This document shows positions 43,790 to 52,918 of a stretch of 64,000 bases of DNA, piece by piece. The translations under genes were made by a program, and so were the position numbers. The number at the start of each line of letters is the position of its first letter. Position 1 is the stretch's first letter. The notes beneath the pieces are model-generated. The model made no database searches, had not been told where the DNA came from, and saw nothing but the letters and a program-made list of their open reading frames with translations. Location of the stretch: the NCBI RefSeq assembly GCF_001499655.1, contig NZ_LN879502.1, positions 1,240,001 to 1,304,000 on the forward strand, in the 5' to 3' direction. Source of the DNA: Candidatus Protochlamydia naegleriophila (lineage in GTDB: Bacteria; Chlamydiota; Chlamydiia; Chlamydiales; Parachlamydiaceae).

Positions 43790-44296
43790 ATGAATAAGGG
43801 CATTTGCTTCACACTAATTACGAGTATTGGAATGGGTTTGATCCATCTTCCTCTTTTTGCCCAGGCCGCGGCACAAACAGTGCCACAGGCAAGTCATTCC
43901 ACGCAGCAAGCTGCTCCCACAGCAGAGAATAGCCAAGATGAAATGGCTGCTTGGATGATTGAAGCGGCTCAAGTGGCCAAAGATTACGTAGAAGGATTAG
44001 ATAGAGGGGAGTATGCAAGTAGCTGGCCTAAAGGCGATGTGTTATTTCAGCGGACTATTTCTCAAAAAGAGTGGGTGACAGCACTTGGACTGGCTAGAAA
44101 GCGTTTAGGCGGGGTGAAATCGAGAACGTTGAAAGATCAAAGGCCGGCTTGGGATCCTCATGGACTTCCGAAGGGGCCGTATATGGTGGTCGAGTACAAC
44201 ACCTCCTTTGAAAGGGCTCCAAACTCAGGAGAGCTACTAACACTTCGAAGAGGTGCTGACGGTCACTGGAGAGTGCTTACCTATCAAGTTAACTAG
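43790..44296 (+). CDS. Exported DUF4019-like protein
   Basis: 168 residues. A signal peptide (about 1-27, ending LFAQA) is followed by an Ala/Gln-rich linker. From about residue 50 the protein matches DUF4019: AQVAKDYVEGLDRGEYASSWPKG, WVTALGLARKRLGGVKSRTL, YMVVEYNTSFE and DGHWRVLTYQV. The family is periplasmic, related in fold to NTF2/DUF3887-type proteins, and has no known function. GAGGAG lies 6 nt before the ATG. Confidence 0.85.
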   Translation: MNKGICFTLITSIGMGLIHLPLFAQAAAQTVPQASHSTQQAAPTAENSQDEMAAWMIEAAQVAKDYVEGLDRGEYASSWPKGDVLFQRTISQKEWVTALGLARKRLGGVKSRTLKDQRPAWDPHGLPKGPYMVVEYNTSFERAPNSGELLTLRRGADGHWRVLTYQVN

Positions 44297-44406
44297 TCAA
44301 TTGCTTTCGCATGGGGGCAGGATGGCACAGCTAGCCTGCCCACCAGTGGGCGTACGAGTTTACTATTCAAATTTCCAACTGTAAGGCGATCTATTGCAAA
44401 GGATCA

Positions 44407-45100
44407 TGAACATCTTAGCAGATCATGCTTCCGAGTTGCAGATCTATTCGATCGATGAAGCCTTTTTAAAATTCCCATCTATTTTCTGCAGATATTTTTT
44501 CTCTGTGTTTAGAATTCAGGCTGTTGATTAAAAAGTGGATGGGAATTCCCATTTCTTTAGGGATTGCCCACACCCAGACTTTAGCAAAAATGGCCAATAG
44601 CCTGGCTAAAAAGCATCGGAGGAAGTTGTTTGTGATTTGACTTCTTCATCCATTCAAAAAGAGATCTTAGAAAATTATCCGATTGGAGATGTATGGAGAA
44701 TTGGAAGGAGGCTAAAAGAGAAATTGTATGGCATGAGCATCTACAATACCTGGGAGTTTGCTCAGATGAATCCTTCTGCCACTCGTAGAACGATGGAGGA
44801 GGCGAGCGGATGCTTTGGGAGTTGAGAGGGGGGAGTTGTTTGGAATTTGAAGAGCTGGCTGCTAAAAAGTATTAACTACTCCCGCTCTTTTGGACGAGTT
44901 GGATCTCTTATTGGAAAAAGAGAGTGTTCTCGATTTGTTTTTAGAACCGCCGATCCCAAACGAGCCTCTTTGATGCACACGCTCGATGCATTGAATGCCA
45001 AGTTTGGCAAAAACACTATTTTCTTTGGAGCGATGGGAACCGACCTTAGTGGAAAGCCCGCAAAGACAGGTGCTCTTCTTACAATCTCAGCAGTTGGAAT
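44407..45100 (+). pseudogene. Broken UmuC/DinB-type Y-family DNA polymerase gene
   Basis: Fragments in shifting frames line up with UmuC: LQIYSIDEAFL (44443-) with the Asp-Glu catalytic pair, then after a stop IPISLGIAHTQTLAKMANSLAKKH (about 44544-), then in a third frame ILENYPIGDVWRIGRRLKEKL (about 44668-), SRSFGRVG, and the C-terminal LMHTLDALNAKFGKNTIFFG (about 44970-). The N-terminal ~90 residues are missing. At least three frameshifts and stops exclude function. It shows loss of an SOS-type error-prone polymerase. Confidence 0.8.
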
Positions 45101-45228
45101 TCTCTGGCTATTGCTATGGCAAATTAAAGATTCACATCAGCCATCAGGCTAATTTTCCTGGCTAGTACTAGCCATTTTTGTTCAAACGTGTTAATTTTTT
45201 CGATGTTATTTTTAGATAAGGACAACAA

Positions 45229-47502
45229 ATGTCGAAACAAGCCCATCTCTCTTTTATTTCTCAAATTGTTGAAGAACTTGCTTTACCCCATTCTTCGGTG
45301 CAAGCTGTTGTGGATTTATTGAATAGTGGAAATACCATTCCCTTCATTGCACGCTACCGTAAAGAAGCCACCGGGAATTTAGATGAAGTCCAAATTAAGA
45401 CGATCCAAGAGCGCTATACCTATCTGCAGGAATTAGAAGAAAGACGGCAAACGATTTTAAGTTCGATTGAATCTCAAGGTAAGTTGACAGACGCTTTACG
45501 AGAGCAAATTTTGGCCTGCAATGTCAAAACAGCCTTGGAAGATCTTTATCTGCCTTATAAGCCTAAAAGGCGTACAAGAGCCATGATTGCAAGGGAAAAG
45601 GGGCTTGAGCCTTTAGCGCTTATGATTTTGAGCCAACCGTTGACTGGCAGCTCTCAACAGGCTGCTGCTAATTTCATTAACGAAGAAAAAGGCGTGCTAG
45701 ATGCTGATTCGGCTCTTGCAGGCGCTTGCGACGTTGTGGCAGAGATGATTGCGGAAGATGCGGCTGTGCGCTCCTATGTGCGCGATGTATTTGCAACTGA
45801 CGGCATTGTCGTTTCTAAAGTGCGTTTAGATCAGGTGAAAGGGCCGACAAAGTTTGAACAATATTACGATTTTAAAGAAAAAGTGAAAACAATCCCTTCT
45901 CACCGCTATTTGGCGATTCGTCGGGGTGAGCGAGAAGAAGTATTAGATTTTTCAATCGAAGTGGATGAAGAGCCTGTCGCACGGCAAATTAAGATGATGA
46001 TGCGTTTGAATCCCGCTTCTCCATTTAGTGAATCTTTAGCTCAAGCGGCCGAGGATGCTTTCAGACGTCTGCTGTATCCGTCTGTCGAAACAGATGTGCG
46101 TTTAGAGCTTAAATTGGCCTCAGATCGTGCCGCGGTGGACATCTTTGCCGACAACTTGCGCCATCTTTTACTCGCATCTCCGCTCGGTGGCAGGGCTGTC
46201 ATCGGGATCGACCCAGGCATTCGAACAGGGTGTAAGTGCGTTGCGGTTGACGAAACAGGAAAATATTTGAATACGATTACCATTTATCCGTCGCAAGGAG
46301 AAAGCAGCCATCTGCAAGCTGAGCGCGATTTATTAAAATTTATCACTCTTTACCACCCTTATGCAATTGCTATTGGCAATGGAACGGCTGGAAGAGAGAC
46401 TGAAACTTTTGTACGGCAGCTGCTCAAGAAGCACTCTATCACCTCTATGATCGTCGTTCCGGTCAATGAGTCGGGGGCGAGCATCTATAGTGCATCTGAT
46501 GTTGCGCGCGAAGAGTTTCCGGATTTAGATCTTACCATCCGCGGAGCCATCTCAATTGCACGCCGCTTGCAAGATCCGTTGGCGGAACTTGTAAAAATCG
46601 ATCCCAAATCGATTGGAGTCGGCCAGTATCAGCACGATGTTCATCAACCCATGTTGCAAGACCAGCTTGTCCACGTTGTAGAAAGCTGCGTGAACCATGT
46701 AGGCGTCGATTTGAATACTGCCAGCGCTCCTTTATTGTCGTACGTTTCCGGCATCGGACAGTCCCTTGCACAAAAAATTGTTAAATATCGCGAAGCAAAA
46801 GGTGCTTTTAAGAACCGCAAGCAGTTAAGAGAGGTGCCGGGATTTGGCGCCAAGACTTTTGAGCAGGCAGCTGGATTTTTACGCATTCGAGGAGGGGATT
46901 ATCCGCTAGATGCCTCTGCAGTTCATCCTGAACGCTATGAATTGGTGGAACAAATTGCCAAAGACTTGGATGTCTCTTTACCAAGTCTTGTGGATCATCC
47001 AGAACTTGTTTCTCGAATCGATTTAAAACGCTATGTGAATGCCTCTGTTGGAGAATTGACCCTGAAAGACATTGTCCAGGAGTTAAAAAAGCCTGGCCGC
47101 GATCCACGCTCTGTTTTTGAGCCGCCTTGCTTTCGCGACGACATTCTTTCCATCCAGGATCTAAAACCAGGTCTTTGTTTAGAAGGCATTGTGACTAATG
47201 TGACGGCATTTGGCGCTTTTGTTGACATCGGCGTGCATCAAGATGGATTGATTCACTTGTCAGAGCTTTCCGATCAGTATGTAAATCATCCAAGCGAAGT
47301 CGTGAAGACAGGCGATAAAATCAAGGTTGAAGTCTTAACGGTGGATGTAGAGCGGAAGCGCATCTCTTTAACGGCAAGACTTGGACAAAACAGAGTGGCT
47401 CAAGCCGATGCACCGCGCGGCGGGGCAAAAGAGCCGTCTCGCACAAAAGCACAGCCGAAGCCAAAGAGCTCGTTTTCTTCCAATCCTTTCTCTGCTCTTT
47501 AA
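45229..47502 (+). CDS. tex: Tex-like transcription accessory protein with S1 domain
   Basis: 757 residues, full length for the family. Order: N-terminal helical region (SFISQIVEELAL…TIPFIARYRKEATGNLDE), YqgF-like RNase H fold (VIGIDPGIRTGCKCVAVDE near 325), HhH domain (YVSGIGQSLAQKIVKYREAKGAFKNRKQL near 504) and C-terminal S1 domain (GLCLEGIVTNVTAFGAFVDIGVHQDGLIH near 642). Tex binds nucleic acids and supports transcription; cytoplasmic. AAGGACAACAA precedes the ATG. Transcribed alone, with a hairpin terminator after the stop. Confidence 0.96.
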   Translation: MSKQAHLSFISQIVEELALPHSSVQAVVDLLNSGNTIPFIARYRKEATGNLDEVQIKTIQERYTYLQELEERRQTILSSIESQGKLTDALREQILACNVKTALEDLYLPYKPKRRTRAMIAREKGLEPLALMILSQPLTGSSQQAAANFINEEKGVLDADSALAGACDVVAEMIAEDAAVRSYVRDVFATDGIVVSKVRLDQVKGPTKFEQYYDFKEKVKTIPSHRYLAIRRGEREEVLDFSIEVDEEPVARQIKMMMRLNPASPFSESLAQAAEDAFRRLLYPSVETDVRLELKLASDRAAVDIFADNLRHLLLASPLGGRAVIGIDPGIRTGCKCVAVDETGKYLNTITIYPSQGESSHLQAERDLLKFITLYHPYAIAIGNGTAGRETETFVRQLLKKHSITSMIVVPVNESGASIYSASDVAREEFPDLDLTIRGAISIARRLQDPLAELVKIDPKSIGVGQYQHDVHQPMLQDQLVHVVESCVNHVGVDLNTASAPLLSYVSGIGQSLAQKIVKYREAKGAFKNRKQLREVPGFGAKTFEQAAGFLRIRGGDYPLDASAVHPERYELVEQIAKDLDVSLPSLVDHPELVSRIDLKRYVNASVGELTLKDIVQELKKPGRDPRSVFEPPCFRDDILSIQDLKPGLCLEGIVTNVTAFGAFVDIGVHQDGLIHLSELSDQYVNHPSEVVKTGDKIKVEVLTVDVERKRISLTARLGQNRVAQADAPRGGAKEPSRTKAQPKPKSSFSSNPFSAL

Positions 47503-47517
47503 CGAGTAATAGCGTAC

Positions 47518-47548
47518 TTTGAAAGGATGCCTTGAGCATCCTTTCAAA
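47518..47548 (+). terminator. Terminator after tex
   Basis: TTTGAAAGGATGC-cttga-GCATCCTTTCAAA, a 13-bp stem about 16 bp after the tex stop. Flanking T content is low. Confidence 0.6.
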
Positions 47549-47817
47549 ATTGATTTCAGCTGTCCGCTACTTTGAAAAAAAGCATTGGACAATCCTGATT
47601 GAGATAATTTGCAGTTGACCCCTAATGATGGATAGTCTATAATTACTTGAAATGCATCAGCTTGCATTTCTTCTCCTTTCTATTTTTTCAAGTTCTTCCA
47701 TTTTTCTCATTATTTTCTTGGCACCTTGCTGCCGCTTTTTCCCGAGTAACCGTCTTCTTTTAATGGCGCCTAAGGCGCTTCTCTTAAATCATTTATTCGT
47801 TCTAGAAAGGTTTCTTT
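47549..47817. other. Intergenic region before the MFS gene
   Basis: No supported gene. A hydrophobic plus-strand frame at 47652-47879 overlaps the MFS start and is judged spurious. Confidence 0.4.
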
Positions 47818-49005
47818 ATGCCCAGATTTTTTATTCCGCTCCTGATTGTATCGATTATTACCTGCTGCATAGAGGTTGAAGTGTCGGTGCCGGGATTTCC
47901 CGAAATTGCCAGCTATTTCAAAGTGAGCGATGGAGCGGTCCAACTGACGGTAGCTTATAATTTTTTAGGTTTTTGCTTGAGTTCTCTTGTCTATGGTCCT
48001 TTATCGGAAGGTTATGGAAGGAGGAAGGTGATGATTGCAGGTAATGCCCTGCTGCTTTTAGGCGCCCTTGGGTGTGTATTGGCCTCCTCCATGCCAGCGC
48101 TGCTTGCGTCGCGCTTTGTGCAGGGAATCGGTGCGAGTACGTCGGCAGTCGTCGTTTTTGCCATGATCGCCGATTGCTACCAGGGAGAGAGGGCGGCAAA
48201 ATTGATTGGAATCATCAATTCCGTTCTCACAAGCTTGATGGCGCTGGCACCCGTTCTTGGCGGATTTATCAATGAGTGGCTTGGATGGCGCGGCAATTAT
48301 GCTTGCGTGGCCGCCCTTTCCCTGCTTTCTTGGGGCTTGCTGCTCATGCTTTTACCGGAGACCAAGCATGAGTTAAAACGTTTACGAATGAGGGAAATTG
48401 GCAAAGACTTTAAAGCGCTTTTTTCGAGCCCCATTTTTATCGCGTCTGCACTCGCTCCAAGCCTGCTTTATTCAGCTTATCTTTCATTCGTTGCTTGCGC
48501 GTCATTTTTGTACATGGAAACGTTTGGATTATCGATCATAGCCTATGCCTTGCATCAAGCAGTCATTGTTGCATCCTTTGCCGTGATCAGTCTGTTTTCC
48601 GGGCTCTTTATTCGAAAATTGGGCGGCAAAGGATGCGTGGTGTTGGGGATGGGAACGAGTTTAATGAGCGCTATTTTGATGGTTGGGGCAGGATTGTTAG
48701 TTCCTCATTCACCTTATGCGATGACAGTTTTGATGACCCTTTTTTGCATTGGTTTTGCAATAAGCTATCCGGTCATTTTCGCTTCTTCGCTCGAAATTTT
48801 TCCAGGCATAAAAGGAACAGCCTCGTCAGCTATCATGAGCATGCGCGCTTTGTTAAGTTTTGCTTTGATAGGGCTTATGAGCTACTTGTATGATGGACGT
48901 TCATTGACTGTTTCACTCGTCATTTTATTGGCTATTTTGATAGGATCGATCTTTGCTGTTCAATTATTGAAAGCAAATCAATTCGAAAAAAAGATGATGG
49001 CTTGA
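47818..49005 (+). CDS. Bcr/CflA-like MFS exporter
   Basis: 395 residues, twelve predicted membrane helices. The N-terminal half has VEVSVPGFPEIASYFKVSD (the drug:H+ antiporter start), YGPLSEGYGRRKVMIAG (motif A) and RFVQGIGASTSAVVVFAMIADCY, all typical of Bcr/CflA-type exporters. Substrate unknown; drug or metabolite export is usual. AGAAAGG lies before the ATG. The next gene starts 11 bp after the stop, so an operon is likely. Confidence 0.9.
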   Translation: MPRFFIPLLIVSIITCCIEVEVSVPGFPEIASYFKVSDGAVQLTVAYNFLGFCLSSLVYGPLSEGYGRRKVMIAGNALLLLGALGCVLASSMPALLASRFVQGIGASTSAVVVFAMIADCYQGERAAKLIGIINSVLTSLMALAPVLGGFINEWLGWRGNYACVAALSLLSWGLLLMLLPETKHELKRLRMREIGKDFKALFSSPIFIASALAPSLLYSAYLSFVACASFLYMETFGLSIIAYALHQAVIVASFAVISLFSGLFIRKLGGKGCVVLGMGTSLMSAILMVGAGLLVPHSPYAMTVLMTLFCIGFAISYPVIFASSLEIFPGIKGTASSAIMSMRALLSFALIGLMSYLYDGRSLTVSLVILLAILIGSIFAVQLLKANQFEKKMMA

Positions 49006-49016
49006 GGAGAAGAAAG

Positions 49017-49559
49017 ATGAATCAGCAAGAGAGGCCAAAGGTCTCTGTCTATATTGCAGCTAGCATAGATGGCTACATAGCCAGGGAAGGGGGAGAAGTC
49101 GATTGGTTGGAACAGGTTCATATTGGCAATGAGGACTATGGCTACGCTCTTTTTTTTGCAAGCATCGATGTTCTGATCTTGGGAAGAAAGACATATGAAT
49201 TTGTGGCTAACTTAAATGAATGGCTCTATCAAGGCAAGAGAGTCATTGTCATGAGCCGTACCCTGCAGAACGTTTGCGAATGTGCAGAACTTTTTCAGGG
49301 AGAACCTCTCGAATTGCTACAGCAACTTAGTAAAGAGGGAGTCAAGCATTGCTGGGTAGATGGAGGAGTAACCATTACAGAGTTTTTACGGCAAGGACTT
49401 GTCGATCAGCTGATTGTATCGATGATTCCAACCTTACTTGGATCTGGGATTCCTCTTTTCAACCGCGTAGGAAAAGAGATTCCCTGCTGTTTAATTGCCT
49501 CGAAGTCCTATCCGAGCGGTCTTGTGCAGCTGGAGTATGAAGTTGGCAAGCAAGGTTGA
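49017..49559 (+). CDS. Dihydrofolate reductase/RibD C-terminal-like reductase
   Basis: 180 residues from ATG 49017, chosen because GAGGAG lies just upstream; the frame extends 5 codons further. VSVYIAASIDGYIA, VDWLEQV, VLILGRKTYEFV, KRVIVMSRTL, HCWVDGG and MIPTLLGSGIPLF are the conserved blocks of the DHFR/RibD fold (YyaP/YwjB group). It is an NADPH-dependent reductase of unknown substrate, not the true folate enzyme by sequence. Probably co-transcribed with the MFS gene; ends at a strong hairpin. Confidence 0.88.
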   Translation: MNQQERPKVSVYIAASIDGYIAREGGEVDWLEQVHIGNEDYGYALFFASIDVLILGRKTYEFVANLNEWLYQGKRVIVMSRTLQNVCECAELFQGEPLELLQQLSKEGVKHCWVDGGVTITEFLRQGLVDQLIVSMIPTLLGSGIPLFNRVGKEIPCCLIASKSYPSGLVQLEYEVGKQG

Positions 49560-49565
49560 ATGCTG

Positions 49566-49599
49566 AGGGAATGAAGATTGTTTAATATCTTCATTCCCT
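49566..49599. terminator. Bidirectional terminator between reductase and DedA genes
   Basis: A perfect 13-bp stem AGGGAATGAAGAT-tgtttaat-ATCTTCATTCCCT between the convergent genes. Confidence 0.7.
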
Positions 49600-49613
49600 T
49601 GATATGCAATCAC

Positions 49614-50240
49614 TTAATTATTAGATGAGTTGTTTTTTTTTCTTTTGATGTACAGATAGCTTAAGTAGGCTGCAATGGCTAGTACGATCAAGAAGATGCT
49701 GGTTTGATCACCGAACTCCAGCCTGTGGAAGAGCGATAATCCGTAATCGCCAAAGAAGTAGCCGATAGAAAGAAATGTAGTGACCCAAAAAAGGGCTCCG
49801 CTATAGGCAAAAAGGGCGAATTCTTTAAATTCCAAGCGCGACATACCAGCTGAAACACCCGTAAAGTGCCTAACGCCCGGAATAAAATAACCGATAAATA
49901 AGGTCCATTTTCCGAAGCGTTCAAACCAGTCGTGCGCCTTATCGATATGCTTTTGCGTCACTCCAAACCATTTGCCGGCATGGTGAATGAAGTAATCCCC
50001 GGCTGTGCGTCCGATTAAATAGCTTGCGGTTATTCCACAAATGCTTCCGCCAAGCGCAGCGATAAAGGTCTCGGTGATTGGCAAACTTCCAGTTTGCATT
50101 AAAATGCCGCTAATCACTAAGAGCGTCTCTTCTGGTACAGGAAATGCAATAATACCCAAAGCTAGTAAGGCAAAAATGGCCAAGCTGCCATATTGCTCCA
50201 GCCATGGTGATAGGGCTTCAATATTGACGATAGCATCCAT
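49614..50240 (-). CDS. DedA family membrane protein
   Basis: 208 residues. Order: FPVPEETLLVISGILMQTG, GSICGITASYLIGRTAGDYFI, then FERFGKWTLFIGYFIPGVRHFTGVSAGMSRLEFKEFALFAYSGALFW, the DedA/VTT signature with the conserved Arg in PGVRHFTG and Gly residues of the re-entrant loops. Members are inner-membrane lipid scramblases or transporters, e.g. for undecaprenyl phosphate or phosphatidylethanolamine. It is transcribed alone towards the reductase gene. Confidence 0.92.
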   Translation of the reverse strand: MDAIVNIEALSPWLEQYGSLAIFALLALGIIAFPVPEETLLVISGILMQTGSLPITETFIAALGGSICGITASYLIGRTAGDYFIHHAGKWFGVTQKHIDKAHDWFERFGKWTLFIGYFIPGVRHFTGVSAGMSRLEFKEFALFAYSGALFWVTTFLSIGYFFGDYGLSLFHRLEFGDQTSIFLIVLAIAAYLSYLYIKRKKNNSSNN

Positions 50241-50344
50241 AATTCTGAATCTTCTCTAATATGCTTTTTGTATCAGGATTGATTTGATCTTTAAATCCGA
50301 TACAAGAAATTAAATTAATGATGCTCAAACCCTAGTAGGGGCTA

Positions 50345-51937
50345 CTAGGTTTGATTTTTACAAATAAACAGTTTTTTTGATGTCAGGCTCTTATTGATTA
50401 AAGGGTTCTGCAGCTGCGGGATGGTGGAGCAGCAGGCAGCTGCCGGATCCCCGGATGCAGAGAGTTGGCCGTTCCAATATTCGTTGCCAGGGTAGGAGTT
50501 GCTATCCCAGGCGTAAGAGGCCACAATGAGTTTTCCGCTATCTTCTCCAAGCAATTTGTCGGCGGGATTGCGTTTAGAAAAATGAAGGTTGATCTTATTT
50601 AATCCAGCTTCGAATGTGTTTAAATGGCCCACTCCTCCGCAAGTCAATCCTTGGGGAAACCAGCTAAAATCTAAGTCGGCGATGAAGGGTAAATGGTGCT
50701 TGGATAAAATATCAGCATAGACATCTAGCATGAGTTCTGCCTGTTTTGGGGATACTTGCCAGACTCCTAAACCGAGTCCTACAGCATGCACATAGGCCAT
50801 TTTATTGCTGTCTGAGGCGCGTTGATTGGCCTCTATTAGAAATGGTTCTATTACTAGACGCATTCTTTCTTTGTAAACAGCCACATTTAAATAGGTGTTC
50901 TGATCGATTCTCAAGAACTTGCCAGTGCCATCGTTTTGTGCTTCTTCAAAGGTTGGGAAAGGATGTCCATAAAAGGCAGACCATAATTTTAGGTAAGGAT
51001 GGGCTGAATTGTGAGTACCATAACCTTTCTCTGTTGTATTTTGAGCAGCCGTAATCAACATGTGCTGCCACTCCATTCTTTCTGGCCTTTCAAAACGAGC
51101 TCCGACTAAGCCTACGTAAATGCCACTGTTTTCATGCGATTGGGAAGATGAAGCAATGCCTCGATTATTGCGGGCCCCGTTGTTAATAAAGTGGGTGGGG
51201 GTAGAAACGCCTAAAAAAGCTGACAGCTGCATCTCGTCGTATGAAAGGTACTCATTTAAAGTAAGGGGAGCTTTTTCGGTCTCTGTCCCGATCGTTTCAA
51301 ATTGCCCATTTCCTCTTGTTTGCCCGTCTCTTAGTAAGTAGCTGTCTGAAGGCAGCAAAAAGGCTAAAGGCCGTTTGATTAATAGGCGGTCGATGAGGGC
51401 CTGAACATTCATCGTTGCATAAAGTGCTTGTTCGACCGAGCTCCCAAACTGTTTTTTGTAATTTAAAAAGTCATCCATTAGCTGTACGACATTTTCGTGT
51501 AGAATGGGTCTTGTCTGATTGGCTTGTGCTACAATCTCTTGTTCGAGGGCTAGTCCTTGTGCGATGAGCGTCTCAATGCGATTATCGGCCGTTGGTAAGG
51601 GGTGATAGGTTTCGAAGGATTGGGTATTGAGAACGAGCTCTTGAAAGGTTATGGGCGAGGAAGGAGAAAGAGAAGTTGTTTGCGAAGCTTCGCTTGTTGG
51701 AATAAAGGGTAGCGGGCCATGATAAACTTCATGGATCCTGGATTGTAAGTGATTGGATTCAGAAGGTCTCGAGTAAAAGCGGTACTGGCTTAATGGACGG
51801 CAATAATAGATGCCGATGGCTAAAACGACCAGAACGAGAGAGGTGATCAAGGCAATCGTCTTGTCTTGTCTTGTTAATACTCGAGAAAATGAGTCGAGCG
51901 ATTGTTGCGCTAGGTTTGAAAAATTAATTGAAATCAT
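50345..51937 (-). CDS. Membrane-anchored large protein, possibly DUF4804-like, effector candidate
   Basis: 530 residues. One membrane segment at 27-46 (TIALITSLVLVVLAIGIYYC), a Ser/Thr/Pro-rich spacer (55-110), a helical part with EEIVAQANQTRP, then a large C-terminal domain. The latter has AYVHAVGLGLGVW (near 388), ADLDFSWFPQG (near 428) and the distinctive SYAWDSNSYPGNEYWNGQLSASGDPAAA block (near 480-507). I connect this block loosely with DUF4804 of amoeba-associated bacteria, without certainty. No known activity. No gene overlaps; a host-directed function is inference. Confidence 0.65.
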   Translation of the reverse strand: MISINFSNLAQQSLDSFSRVLTRQDKTIALITSLVLVVLAIGIYYCRPLSQYRFYSRPSESNHLQSRIHEVYHGPLPFIPTSEASQTTSLSPSSPITFQELVLNTQSFETYHPLPTADNRIETLIAQGLALEQEIVAQANQTRPILHENVVQLMDDFLNYKKQFGSSVEQALYATMNVQALIDRLLIKRPLAFLLPSDSYLLRDGQTRGNGQFETIGTETEKAPLTLNEYLSYDEMQLSAFLGVSTPTHFINNGARNNRGIASSSQSHENSGIYVGLVGARFERPERMEWQHMLITAAQNTTEKGYGTHNSAHPYLKLWSAFYGHPFPTFEEAQNDGTGKFLRIDQNTYLNVAVYKERMRLVIEPFLIEANQRASDSNKMAYVHAVGLGLGVWQVSPKQAELMLDVYADILSKHHLPFIADLDFSWFPQGLTCGGVGHLNTFEAGLNKINLHFSKRNPADKLLGEDSGKLIVASYAWDSNSYPGNEYWNGQLSASGDPAAACCSTIPQLQNPLINKSLTSKKLFICKNQT

Positions 51938-52006
51938 GAAGTTGGGTAGTTGGATTGTGCCGCGATTGATGGGAAATCCATAAACCGCGGACTGAATTAG
52001 AGTAAC

Positions 52007-52495
52007 TTAGCTTGCTTTTTTGTCAAAATTTTGATCCAAGATCAAAAGGCCTGCTTTGTTGTCTCCATTAAATTGGATGAGGTCTAGGTTGTCTTGTGCG
52101 TTCTTTTCTTCTTCTACTTGCTCAGTAATAAACCACTGTAAGAAGACGTGAGTCGCATGATCCTTTTCTTGAACGGCTAGTTCGTAAATTTGATGAATCC
52201 AATGTGTCACTTTTCTTTCATGTTCAAGCGCCATTTGAAAAGCTTCTTCAATTGAATTAAATTTTGTTGTGGGCTTGTCAATAGCTTGAAGATCCACGTG
52301 AAGATTGCGGTCGATGATGTAGTTGTAAATCTTCATGGCATGTTCTTGCTCTTCTTCAGCCTGCTTGCGGAACCATTTTCCAAAACCATCTAATGGAATG
52401 TTTTCAAAATACGAGGCAATAGAAAGATAAAGGTAAGAAGAGTAAAACTCGTGTTTAATCTGCTCATTCAAAGCTTTATAGATTTTATCGTTCAT
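52007..52495 (-). CDS. ftnA: Bacterial non-haem ferritin
   Basis: 162 residues, the usual ferritin length. ALNEQIKHEFYSSYLYLSIASYFE holds the first-helix ligand Glu17, EEEQEHAMKIYNYI the second (Glu50 and His53), and EHERKVTHWI and WFITEQVEEEKNAQDNLDLI the third and fourth helix acids. It stores iron as ferric oxide in a 24-mer shell and limits oxidative damage. AGGAGCC-like bases precede the start (minus-strand reading of GGAGGGCTCC). Transcribed alone. Confidence 0.95.
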   Translation of the reverse strand: MNDKIYKALNEQIKHEFYSSYLYLSIASYFENIPLDGFGKWFRKQAEEEQEHAMKIYNYIIDRNLHVDLQAIDKPTTKFNSIEEAFQMALEHERKVTHWIHQIYELAVQEKDHATHVFLQWFITEQVEEEKNAQDNLDLIQFNGDNKAGLLILDQNFDKKAS

Positions 52496-52918
52496 GGAGG
52501 GCTCCTGTTGAAGGTTGTATTATATGAATCTTTCTCAATCATGCATGTAAGACTATGTGCTTCTATCTCTTATGCACTCTTATGTAGCAAAAGAGTAAAT
52601 CACGATTGACTTCATTAAATGAACGAATCGGTGAGTCATAAAATAAGAGTTCTGAAAGATATAGAAGATTAATATTACCTGTTCTGTTCAATTAATTCAA
52701 AGAATAGATGTACTTGAATGAACTAACAGAGTCATCGGTTTTTTTTGAAAAAGATCCCTAGATTGATCCGAATCCCATGCCCTCTTAGGTTTTCTTTATC
52801 TTTCGAGTGTGTTTAAGCGGCCGACCTAAGCGCTGCCCGAGCAGCTATTAAGTCTGCCTATTAGCCTGCCTCTATCCAAAGTCAAGTTGTTAGTCAAGGC
52901 CATGCTTGGGAGTTTGCG
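52496..52918. other. Long non-coding gap before ferritin
   Basis: 420 bp without a supported gene or clear structure between the ferritin start and the end of the beta-barrel gene on the same strand. Confidence 0.4.

Noticed and set aside
47652..47879. 75-codon hydrophobic frame before the MFS exporter
   Set aside because: It overlaps the start of the MFS gene in another frame and has no clear ribosome-binding site.
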